Virus record (IMG/VR): IMGVR_UViG_3300005549_000013
Coordinates: 1-44,959 of that record
Source of the DNA: a virus
Strand: one strand, 5' to 3'
Length of the DNA: 44,959 nucleotides
This document shows positions 7,484 to 15,900 of the stretch, one piece after another. A program made the translations under genes and the position numbers. A model generated the notes under the pieces. The model ran no database searches, was not told the DNA's origin, and worked only from the letters and a program-made list of their open reading frames with translations. Position 1 is the stretch's first letter. Each line of letters starts with the position of its first letter.

Positions 7484-9211
7484 ATGCCCAGCGACGCCAC
7501 GGCGGCGATCACGAAACGCGAACGCTACGAGCGGCTGCGGTCCGCGCTCAAAAGCGACCGCGCGACGTTCGATGTGCACTGGCGCGAGCTCGCCGACTTC
7601 TTCTTCCCACGGCGTACGAGGTTCTGGACGGGTGATCGCAACAAGGGCGACAAGCGCAATCAGAACATCATCAACTCGACCGGCCGGTTCGCGGCGCGCA
7701 CGCTGCAATCAGGCTTACACGCCGGCCTGACCTCGCCGGCGCGCCCGTGGATGAAATTGACCGTGCCCGATCAGGAACTCGCCAGCCATCCGCCGATCAA
7801 AGAATGGCTGCGCAGCGTCACCGAGCGGATGCTCGTGCTCTTCAGCGTCAGTAACACCTACAACGTCCTGCCCATCGTCTACGGCGATATGGGCGTCTTC
7901 GGGACCGCCGCGATGGCCGTCCTCGAGGACACGCGCGATCTGTTTCGCGTCTATCAGTACCCGCTCGGCAGCTACTACCTCGCGACCGATGCGCGCGGAC
8001 TCGTGTCGACGTTCGTCCGCGACTATCAATTCACGGTGCGCCAGGTCGTCGAGCAGTTCGGGCTGCAAGAGGACGGGCGCACGATCGATTGGTCGCCCAT
8101 CAGCCGGACCGTGAAAGACCAGTGGACGCAGGGGAACTACGAAGCGCCGGTCGATTGCTGCTGGATCGTGCAGCCGAATACCGACTACCGGCGCGACCGG
8201 CTGGCGGCCAAATATCTGCCGTTTACGAGTTGTCACTTCGAAGTCGGCACCGATGAGCGCGTGTTCCTGCGCGAGAGCGGCTTCCGGACGTTTCCGATCA
8301 TGGCGCCGCGCTGGGACATCACCGGCGAAGACACCTACGGGACCGACTCGCCGGGCATGACGGCGCTCGGCGACAACAAGCAGCTCCAAATCATGGAGCG
8401 CTACAAGGGCAAGGCGATCATCAAGATGGTCGACCCGCCGCTCGTCGGGCCGCAGTCGCTCCGGTCACAGAAAACCTCGATCCTGCCGGGCGATGTCACC
8501 TACGTCGACGTGCGCGAAGGGATGCAGGGCCTGCGCTCGGTCCATGAAGTCAATCTCCGGATCGACCAACTCGCGATGGACATCGATCGCGTCGAGTACC
8601 GGATCAAGCGCGCCTTTTACGAAGACCTCTTCCTGATGCTCGCGACGTCCGATCCCATCCGCGGCGCGCAACCGCCGACGGCGCGCGAGATCGAAGAGCG
8701 CCACGAGGAAAAGCTTCTCGCGCTCGGGCCGGTCCTCGAGCGCACAAACGATGAACTGCTCGATCCGCTCATCGACCGCGTCTTCTCGTTGATGGCCACA
8801 CACAACCTGCTTCCGACGCCGCCGCAGGAACTCGAGGGCGTCGATCTGAAGGTTGAGTACGTCTCGATCCTCGCCGAAGCGCAGAAACTCGTCGGCGTCG
8901 TGGGCCAAGATCGGTTCCTGCAATCGACCTTGCCGCTCACCGAGGCCTACCCGGAAATCCGCGAAAAGATCAACATCATGCAGGTCGTCGACAACTACGC
9001 CGACATGCTCGGCGTCGATCCGCGGACGATTCGCCCGACCGAGGAAGCCGAGCAGCGCGTCGCCGCCGCGCAGCAGCAGCAGCAGCAGATGCTCGACGCG
9101 CAGCAGGCACAGACGATCGCGAAAGCCGCGAAGGATGCGTCGGGCGCGAAGATGGGCCAGGACAGCGCGCTTGATCGGCTCGTCACGCAGATGGGTGCCG
9201 GAGGCCCGTGA
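7484..9211 (+). CDS. Portal (head-to-tail connector) protein
   Basis: A 575-residue protein of the podovirus head-tail connector family (Pfam Head-tail_con type). Typical features are the N-terminal helix RYERLRSALKSDRATFDVHW, the motif ELADFFFPRRTRF, INSTGRFAARTLQSGLHAGL, and SPARPWMKLTVPD; the C-terminal part has IREKINIMQVVDNYADMLGV followed by a Gln-rich stretch (QQQQQQ at about residue 530) and a helical tail. Twelve copies form the ring at one vertex through which DNA is packaged and to which the tail adaptor binds. It is followed with a 3-base overlap by the Bbp19-like gene, as in related phages. Confidence 0.93.
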   Translation: MPSDATAAITKRERYERLRSALKSDRATFDVHWRELADFFFPRRTRFWTGDRNKGDKRNQNIINSTGRFAARTLQSGLHAGLTSPARPWMKLTVPDQELASHPPIKEWLRSVTERMLVLFSVSNTYNVLPIVYGDMGVFGTAAMAVLEDTRDLFRVYQYPLGSYYLATDARGLVSTFVRDYQFTVRQVVEQFGLQEDGRTIDWSPISRTVKDQWTQGNYEAPVDCCWIVQPNTDYRRDRLAAKYLPFTSCHFEVGTDERVFLRESGFRTFPIMAPRWDITGEDTYGTDSPGMTALGDNKQLQIMERYKGKAIIKMVDPPLVGPQSLRSQKTSILPGDVTYVDVREGMQGLRSVHEVNLRIDQLAMDIDRVEYRIKRAFYEDLFLMLATSDPIRGAQPPTAREIEERHEEKLLALGPVLERTNDELLDPLIDRVFSLMATHNLLPTPPQELEGVDLKVEYVSILAEAQKLVGVVGQDRFLQSTLPLTEAYPEIREKINIMQVVDNYADMLGVDPRTIRPTEEAEQRVAAAQQQQQQMLDAQQAQTIAKAAKDASGAKMGQDSALDRLVTQMGAGGP

Positions 9212-9591
9212 TGGCGCACGAAGCCGAAGTCCGCAACGCCGCCGATCCGCAGCAGGTCCGCCGCGCCGGCCGCCGCGACCGTGACCGGCACGCGCGCGAA
9301 CTCGAGTGGGTGCGCGCGGTCCTCGCGCACGGCGACGGGCGCGCGATGGTGTGGACGCTCCTCGAGCGCGCCGGCATCTTTCGATCGGTCTGGCACACGA
9401 GCGCGATGATTCACTACAACGCGGGCCGCCAGGATTTCGGCCATGAACTCATGGCGCTCGTGATCGAAGCGGACGAAGAAGGGTTCGAGCTGATGCAGCG
9501 CGAGGCGCGCACGCGCGCCCGCCGCGAACGGCTCGAGAACGAAGCCGCGCACACGCCGCGGCAAGGGGGCACCAATGGCGGAAGCGAGTAA
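9211..9591 (+). CDS. Bbp19-like phage protein
   Basis: Start ATG 9211 overlaps the portal stop as TGATG; a GTG three bases earlier is possible but less likely. The 126-residue product shows the conserved pattern of the Bbp19-like family: ELEWVRAVLAHGDGRAMVWT, LLERAGIFRSVWH, IHYNAGRQDFGHELMALVIE, then a Glu/Arg-rich helix. In this family the gene regularly lies between portal and scaffold genes; its function is not established. The C-terminus overlaps the scaffold gene by 17 bases. Confidence 0.75.
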   Translation: MAHEAEVRNAADPQQVRRAGRRDRDRHARELEWVRAVLAHGDGRAMVWTLLERAGIFRSVWHTSAMIHYNAGRQDFGHELMALVIEADEEGFELMQREARTRARRERLENEAAHTPRQGGTNGGSE

Positions 9592-10318
9592 GACGCCCGC
9601 GCAGGCGACCACCGAAGCGGGCGGCAGCAAGACCGGCACGGAAGCGACCGACAAGACCGGCGAGCAGACCGGCGCCGCGGCGACGACAGAGGCGGGCAAG
9701 ACCGGCGAGACCACGGGCGCCGCTGCCACCACGCAGACCGGCGCGGCCGCGGCCGCTGGCGAGACGGAGAAGAAAGCGGACGACAGCACGCAGGCGAAAA
9801 GCGAGCAGCCGGCCGGCGAGAAAAAACCAGACTCGCCGAAGGTGCCCGACAAGTACGACCTCAAGCTGCCGGCCGGCGCCGAGGCCTGGCTCGATGAGAG
9901 CGACCTCGCGCAGATCAGCACGGTCGCGAAACAACACGGCTGGACCAACGACGAAGCGCAGGCGCGGCTCGAAGAGCACGCCGACGCGCTCGTCGCGCAG
10001 AGCGCGGCGTTTCGGGCGCAGGTCGAGGCGGATAACGACTACGGCGGCGACAAACTCGAGCAGACGCAGCGCCTCGCGGCGCAGGTGCTCGATCGCGTCC
10101 GCCCGAAAGGCACGCCGCGCGGCGATGCGCTCCGCAAGATCCTCGTGAAGTCCGGCTACGGCAACAACCTCGAGGTCGTGAGTTTCCTCGCGGACCTCGG
10201 AAAACTGATGGCGGAAGATCAGCCGACGATGCGCAGCGGCGGGGGCGGGGCGACCAACGAGGATGCCGCAAGCAAACTCTACGATCACCCGACCAGCAAG
10301 GCGCTCGCGAGTACGTAA
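9575..10318 (+). CDS. Capsid scaffolding protein
   Basis: A 247-residue acidic protein. The first 90 residues are low complexity (Thr, Glu, Ala, Gly, Lys repeats such as TGEQTGAAATTEAGKTGETT), as in T7 gp9-type scaffolds. The conserved part begins at KVPDKYDLKLPAGAEAWLDE, includes FRAQVEADNDYGGDKLEQTQ and GDALRKILVKSGYGNNLEVV, and ends with a short helix-turn (SKLYDHPTSKALAST). Scaffold proteins guide procapsid assembly and leave before or during packaging. Its position between the portal group and the capsid gene fits. Confidence 0.85.
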   Translation: MAEASKTPAQATTEAGGSKTGTEATDKTGEQTGAAATTEAGKTGETTGAAATTQTGAAAAAGETEKKADDSTQAKSEQPAGEKKPDSPKVPDKYDLKLPAGAEAWLDESDLAQISTVAKQHGWTNDEAQARLEEHADALVAQSAAFRAQVEADNDYGGDKLEQTQRLAAQVLDRVRPKGTPRGDALRKILVKSGYGNNLEVVSFLADLGKLMAEDQPTMRSGGGGATNEDAASKLYDHPTSKALAST

Positions 10319-10349
10319 CGCTGATCGCTCCGCTGAGGGAGTGATCATC

Positions 10350-11471
10350 ATGCGATGGGTCTGGTTCGTGTGCGTCGCGGCCTGTGTCGTGACGTTCTCA
10401 ACGGCCGTTGACGCGGCGACGGTTGCCCCGTCGTCGACACACGGCGTCGATTGGTTCCTCCTGGCCGTCTTCGGCGCGACGCTCTCGACGGGCGCGCTGA
10501 CGCTACTCGATTGGGCGAAGCGGCTCGATCCCGACGGCAAAATTCCGACGATCGTCGAGCTGCTCAGTCAATCGAACGAGATGCTCGACGACATGCTCTT
10601 CATTCAGGGCAACCTACCGACCGGGCATCGCTCGGTGATTCGCACCGGTCTGCCCACGGTCTACTGGCGCATGATCAATCAGGGCGTGCCGCCCAGCAAA
10701 TCGCAGACGGCGCAAGTCGACGATCAGGCCGGCATGCTCGAAGCCTGGACGGAGGTCGACAAGGATCTCGCGACGCTGAACGGCAACATCGGCGCCTTCC
10801 GCCTGTCCGAAGCGCGCGCCTTCATCGAGGCGATGAATCAGGAAGCCGCGCAGACGATCGTCTATGGGAACGGTGGCCTCGCGCCCGAAGAGTTCACGGG
10901 CCTCGCGCCGCGCTACTCGGCGATCTCCGGCGCGGCTAACGCCGACAACATCATCGACGCCGGCGGCACGGGCTCGGACAACACGAGCATTTGGCTCGTC
11001 GCGTGGGGCGAGGAAACCGTGCACGGTATCTTTCCCAAGGGCAGCAAGGCCGGGCTCATTCACGAAGACTACGGCGAGGTCACCGTCGAGGTGACGGCCG
11101 GCGTCGGCGGCAACCGCATGCGCGCGCTGCAAGAGCGCTATCAGTGGAAGCTCGGGATCACGGTGCGCGATTGGCGCTACGTCGTGCGGATCGCCAACAT
11201 CGACGTCTCGGATCTCGCCGGCGGCACGCCGCCCGATCTCATCTCCGCGATGGAAGCGGCTGAGGAAGCGCTGCCGAATCGGCTCGGGCGTCCGGTGTTC
11301 TACGTGTCGCGGCGCGTCTCGCGATGGCTCCGCAAGCAAGTGCGGACGAGCGTCGCGAACGGAGGCGGCCTCACGTTCGAGAACTTCGCCGGCAAACGGC
11401 TGATGGCCTTCGATGGCATTCCGATCCGGAAGGTCGATCAGATCCTACTGACCGAAGCGCGCGTGACGTAG
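10350..11471 (+). CDS. Major capsid protein with signal-peptide-like N-terminal extension
   Basis: A 373-residue protein. From about residue 43 onwards (ATLSTGALTLLDWAKRLDPD, GNLPTGHRSVIRTGLP, IEAMNQEAAQTIVYGN, GLAPRYSAIS) it matches the podovirus major capsid family found in Bcep22/BPP-1-like phages. Relatives start close to that point. Here the only well-placed start, ATG 10350 with GGGAG at 10337-10341, adds about 42 residues: MRWVWFVCVAACVVTFSTAV followed by DA-A, which looks like a Sec signal peptide with an AxA-like cleavage site, and a second hydrophobic stretch at 34-53. No ATG or Shine-Dalgarno lies near the family-typical start. The extension may be removed, be a fused small membrane gene, or be an unannotated internal start. 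Confidence 0.9.
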   Translation: MRWVWFVCVAACVVTFSTAVDAATVAPSSTHGVDWFLLAVFGATLSTGALTLLDWAKRLDPDGKIPTIVELLSQSNEMLDDMLFIQGNLPTGHRSVIRTGLPTVYWRMINQGVPPSKSQTAQVDDQAGMLEAWTEVDKDLATLNGNIGAFRLSEARAFIEAMNQEAAQTIVYGNGGLAPEEFTGLAPRYSAISGAANADNIIDAGGTGSDNTSIWLVAWGEETVHGIFPKGSKAGLIHEDYGEVTVEVTAGVGGNRMRALQERYQWKLGITVRDWRYVVRIANIDVSDLAGGTPPDLISAMEAAEEALPNRLGRPVFYVSRRVSRWLRKQVRTSVANGGGLTFENFAGKRLMAFDGIPIRKVDQILLTEARVT

Positions 11472-11517
11472 GCAGCCGCGAGTTCGTGAACCTCGGTCAC
11501 TAAAGGAGAGCAGGGCT

Positions 11518-11958
11518 ATGTTTTTCGATGCGTTGTTGCTCGTGTCCGACGCGCAAGCGCTCAGCGCGACCGCCGTCAGCACGAATACGATTGATCTCGG
11601 CGCGCCGGCTGTGGCCCGCCGCATTGGGAGCGGCGAACAGATCGGTTTCCTCGTCACCGTCGACGTGGCTGCGGATTTCACGACGACGGACGAAACCTAC
11701 TCCATCCAAGCGATCTCGAGCGCCTCGGCGAACCTCTCATCGCCGACGGTGCTCTCGAGCGTGACCCTGACGTCGGCGAACCGGCCGGCCGGCAGCAAGA
11801 TTTACGTGCCGGTCCCGAAGCAGACGCCGATTCAGCGCTACATCGGGCTCAACTACGTGCTCGGCGGCACGACGCCGACGATCACGGTGACGGCTGCGCT
11901 CGTCCTTGGCTCGATGGTTGAGGATCAGACGATCTACGCGAAGGGTTACAGCAACTAG
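11518..11958 (+). CDS. Bbp16-like capsid cement protein
   Basis: A 146-residue protein with AAAGGAGA upstream of ATG 11518. It begins MFFDALLLVSDAQALSATAV and continues STNTIDLG, the hallmark of the Bbp16 capsid cement family known from Bordetella phage BPP-1. The body is beta-rich (QIGFLVTVDVAADFTTTDET) and ends VEDQTIYAKGYSN. Cement proteins bind between capsomers and stabilise the expanded head. It sits directly after the capsid gene, as in BPP-1-like phages. Confidence 0.85.
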   Translation: MFFDALLLVSDAQALSATAVSTNTIDLGAPAVARRIGSGEQIGFLVTVDVAADFTTTDETYSIQAISSASANLSSPTVLSSVTLTSANRPAGSKIYVPVPKQTPIQRYIGLNYVLGGTTPTITVTAALVLGSMVEDQTIYAKGYSN

Positions 11959-11991
11959 CAGGCGTGATCGCCTGACAGGAGGAGTTGAGCG

Positions 11992-12747
11992 ATGGCAGCC
12001 AACGATCGCACCACCAAGCCGGCCGATCCGCGCGCCCGGCCCGCGACCGGTACGCAACCCGCGCCGACGCGGACCACCACCACGCCACCGGCCGCACGCG
12101 CGTCCGCATCGGGCGAAGCGGAATCGCGGCAAGCGAGCCCGCGCGACGCGACGCAGCGCGAGTTCCTGCCGGCCACCACGCGCGAAGTGCAGGACACGAT
12201 CACGACGACCGACGAGCAGGCGCAGAACCAGGCGCGTCGCCAGCAACAGCGCCGCGACGCGGTTGCCAAACAAGAGAAAGTGTCGCGCGAGGATGCCGTC
12301 AATGCCGCGCGCAACGCGGCGCCGAGCGTCAGTGTCGCGGCGCCGAATCCGACACCACGGCCGGCCGTGACCTCGGCCGCGCGGATCAATCTGCTCGAGC
12401 CGGACGTGCGCCCGCCGGCGCGACACGCCGAGGATCGCGTCAAGGTCCAAGCGACGCAACTCGGGTACTACGAAGATACGCGCCGACGGCCGGGCGATGT
12501 GTTCTGGATTCGATCGCCGGAGGAGTTCTCCGAGCGGTGGATGCGTGTCGTCGCCGATGACACGCCGGAGCACACGACGATGCTCGCGGAGGCGTTACGG
12601 CAGCAGCATGAGGACATCCGCGGCATGCGACGGGGCGCGACGACTGAGGAGAGTGTTGACACGACCGGCAGCGCGGTCGAAGGTGCCGGCGCCAAAACCG
12701 AGGAAAGCCCGAAGCCGGCGACTGGCGATCAGGACGTGCTCGAGTAA
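11992..12747 (+). CDS. Hypothetical virion-cluster protein with disordered N-terminus
   Basis: A 251-residue protein, ATG 11992 with GGAGGAG upstream. About 130 residues at the N-terminus are low complexity (Ala, Thr, Arg, Pro, Gln) and likely disordered. A compact part follows near 145-200: VKVQATQLGYYEDTRRRPGD, VFWIRSPEEFSERWMRVVAD, resembling small phage proteins with a phage-cluster VF-x-I and F-x-x-RWM pattern that lie between capsid and tail genes. The function of these proteins is not known. The C-terminus is again polar. Confidence 0.6.
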   Translation: MAANDRTTKPADPRARPATGTQPAPTRTTTTPPAARASASGEAESRQASPRDATQREFLPATTREVQDTITTTDEQAQNQARRQQQRRDAVAKQEKVSREDAVNAARNAAPSVSVAAPNPTPRPAVTSAARINLLEPDVRPPARHAEDRVKVQATQLGYYEDTRRRPGDVFWIRSPEEFSERWMRVVADDTPEHTTMLAEALRQQHEDIRGMRRGATTEESVDTTGSAVEGAGAKTEESPKPATGDQDVLE

Positions 12748-12751
12748 CGAG

Positions 12752-12895
12752 TTTTCCGCGCGGCGCTCGCTGACCGTCTGCCGCTGACGGGGCTGGAAGA
12801 GCGAGGGGGTCTTGCTCAACCCTAACGGCGGGGCCGGACGGGTGAGTCTGAACGCCGCGCGGAAAATCTTGAGACCAATCAACGATTTTGTTGAT
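12752..12895 (+). ncRNA. Structured leader upstream of the tail adaptor fusion gene
   Basis: A perfect 14-base inverted repeat closes this spacer: TTTTCCGCGCGGCG (12752-12765) with CGCCGCGCGGAAAA (12853-12866). Inside are CTCGCT/AGCGAG (12766-12771 with 12800-12805) enclosing CCGTC/GACGG (12774-12778 with 12786-12790), and GGGT/ACCC (12807-12810 with 12819-12822), giving a multi-branched fold. A further perfect hairpin, ATCAAC-GATTTT-GTTGAT, lies at 12878-12895, just before ATG 12904, which has no Shine-Dalgarno. No T-run follows, so it is not an intrinsic terminator. It may be an RNase III processing site or a translational control element. Confidence 0.5.
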
Positions 12896-12903
12896 GTCAG
12901 ACG

Positions 12904-15900
12904 ATGGCGCATAAAACCGAGTGGCTGACCTTCTACATCGTGCTGAAGGACCCAGCCGAGGTGAAGGCCCAGCAGGCGGCGCATCCCTACGGCGTGATGG
13001 TCGCGCCGCTGACGGCGGCGACCACCTACGCGGCGCCGTGGCGCGGGTACGACGATCCGCAGACGGGCGCGCCGTATAGCTGGACGCCCTGGAGCGGCGC
13101 CAACACGAAGGGCGGCGTGTTTCCGCTCGACGTCGTGCAGTTCAACCGCAAGAGCGGCGGGTTCTGGATCTTCGGCGGCACGACGACGACCTACATCTGG
13201 CTCGGGCAATTCCGACTCGCGTCCAACGGAGTGCCGGTCGACGCCGGCGTCACGCAAGGGCCGATCAGTCTGCGGCGGTGGGTCGAGGGCTTCGAGACGC
13301 CGGGCATCCAGCCAACGGCGGCCTCGGGCACGGCGAGCGGGCTCGTGATCTGTCGCGACGCGGCGCGGCACGTCGGCGGGTACGGCCTCGCGATCCGCGG
13401 GCCGAACAATCAACTCTATTCCTTGAAACTCGGCGACGCGGCCGGCTACAACCCGGCGACGACGGTCGGCGGCATCGTCAATCGCAATCGATCGTGGGAA
13501 CGGTTCTATCTGCGGCTGCGACGCAAACCGACGACGGGCACGGTGCTCTTCTGGCGCTGCCGCGGCGTGCTGGGCGATGCGACCTCGCCCGGCCTCGCGA
13601 TGGGCATCACGACGAGCGGGCAGCTCGCACTGTTCTCGTTCGACAACGTCAGTTACACGCTGCTCGCGACGATGACGGATTCGACCTACATCACGGAGTG
13701 GGATCCGGTCACGAATCCGAAAGCCTGGCACAAGGTCGACATCATCTTCCGCTATGCGACGGCGCTGACGGTCCCCGGCAAATTGATCGCGACCGCGGCG
13801 GTCTGGATCGACAACCGGCCCGTGTTTCAGAGCGCGGCCGGGTGCCCCGGCTTGGTGCTGTCGACGGGGCACGACCTCAGCGACATGGGCAACCCGCAGT
13901 CCGGCGTCACCGACCTCGAGCTCGACATCGACGATTGGATCTGCGCCGACATCCCGTATCTCGTGGACGCCGGCGCGCGCGTCGAGTACGGCAACGGCAA
14001 AGACTTCCTCAGTGGCTCGAAAGTCGTCTGCCTGCGCGCGAAGCAGTTCAGCGCGAACCATAACGCCGCCTGGACCGGCGACTATCGCACGCTCGCGCAG
14101 GAAACCTTCGACCTGGCGGCCGTGCCGGCGACGCTGACGACGACGACCTCGGCCGCGCTCCTCGCGATCGACAGCGATGACGCCGACGTCATTGACGCCG
14201 ATCCCGGCAAGTTGGGCGTCGCCGCGCTTATGGTCATGTTGCGCTCGAGCCGCGGCACGACGAGCGGCAGTATCGGCGTCACGCTCAACGGCTCCACGAC
14301 GACCACGAACATCACACAGAGCGCGACCGGTTCGACCGCCGGCGGCGCGAACGCGGCGATCTTCGGACAGGTCGGCACGGCGGCCGCGTTCGCGGACCTC
14401 ACGCCCATCGAGCTCCGGCACACGAAAGGCGCGGATACGACGGCCGCCTACGTCGCCTCGCTCATGGCGCAGGTCGAACTCATCGGCGAGTGGGGCAAAG
14501 AGGATCATCCGCGGCCGAATACGACCGCAGACCAAGCGATCGCCGACGCGATCATCTGGCCGACGCCGAAAGGGCAGCACAACGCCGCGTATCCGCATTC
14601 GCCGTGGGCGCTGGATTCTCCGAACGCGCCACCGATTGCGCCCTACATCGTCGTCGCGGGGACCTACGTCGGCAACAACACGGGCCAGGACCTCGCGTTC
14701 CGCGCACCGGTCCATTTCTTCTTCGTGCGCCCGCTCACGGGCGGCGCGGGTGGGTTTCAGTGGTGGTCGACGATGTTGGCCTCACACCGGGCCTTCGAGC
14801 AGCAGCTCAACCCGCGCCTGGTGCACGGGCTCGAGGATCTCAGTTTCACCGGCAGCGTGAACGAGCAGCAGCAGCAGCAGTACCTGCTACGGATTGCCGG
14901 CACCGAGGCCCAAATCAATGCGATCGGCGTGACCTATCAGTACATCGCCGTGATGGACCCCGCCGGGCGGTTCTGTCTCAACACGACCGTCTCGCATCGA
15001 AGCGCCGAACCCCTCATCGTCAACAAGCTCGTCGATGCCGGCTTCACGCCGGAGTGGGCCTTCGCGTGGATCGAACTGATTGGCTCGACCACGAATCGCT
15101 TATATGCGAAGCATGCCGGCAACGCGGCGAACAAGATCGCGCACTACGGCGGCGGCGCGATCACGACCGGCCTCGCGCTCGGCGCGGGCAGCGTCTCGAC
15201 CGACACCGGCGTACACACGCTCGGTGCGGCGGCGATCCCGCTTTCGCTCTGGCGGCGCGCGGACGGCAACAACGACGCCGGGCAACCGGGTGTCGTGGCG
15301 ATCGGGACGTGGACCGGGGACGGCAGCGCCTCGCGCGCGGTGTCCTTTGCGCCATCGAGCGGCTTGCGGCCCGTATTCGCGCTCGTCTTCGGCGAGACCG
15401 GCAACGGCGTCTGGCGCGATCCGTCGCACACGGGTGTCAACTCGACGCAGGGCGCGGGGACCGACATCACGACCGGGATTACCGCCGGCGCGATCGATGG
15501 CATGAGCGTCGGCTCGAGCCTGAACACGAACGGGATTGTTTACACCTACTTCGTGCTCATGGGTTCGGCGACGGCCGGCAACGGAGGATGGTCGATCAAC
15601 GGTGAATTCATGCCGGTCGAGGCGGCGAGCCTGCCGGGCACGACACCGGACGTCAACGATCCGACGTTGATCCCTGGCTACGTCCCGCCGGCGGCGCCGG
15701 GCACGATTGTGCCGCTGCCAACCGATCCCGACCTCGATGACGGGACGGATCTCCCGGGTACCGACCTGCTGTGTAAAGACTTCACGCAGTTGATCGCGAA
15801 TCAGGCGCTCGCGCGGCTCGGCATCAGCAAGCAGATCGCGGCCATCAAAACCGAGCTCTCGATCGAAGCCGTGCATGCGCGGCTGCATATCCAGACCGAC

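Noticed and set aside
9211-11958. Diversity-generating retroelement, because Bbp16- and Bbp19-like genes recall phage BPP-1
   Set aside because: No reverse transcriptase, no template repeat and no C-type-lectin variable protein with adenine-rich codons could be seen in the window.
12752-12870. Terminator after the 11992 gene
   Set aside because: The closing helix ends in GGAAAATCTTG without a T-run, and the inner part is branched, so intrinsic termination is unlikely.
12595-14715. A 706-codon open frame on the minus strand
   Set aside because: Antisense to the adaptor fusion gene and the preceding gene; Arg/Asp/Val-biased translation with no domain pattern. Similar long antisense frames at 22606-24567 and 27208-29238 are rejected for the same reason.
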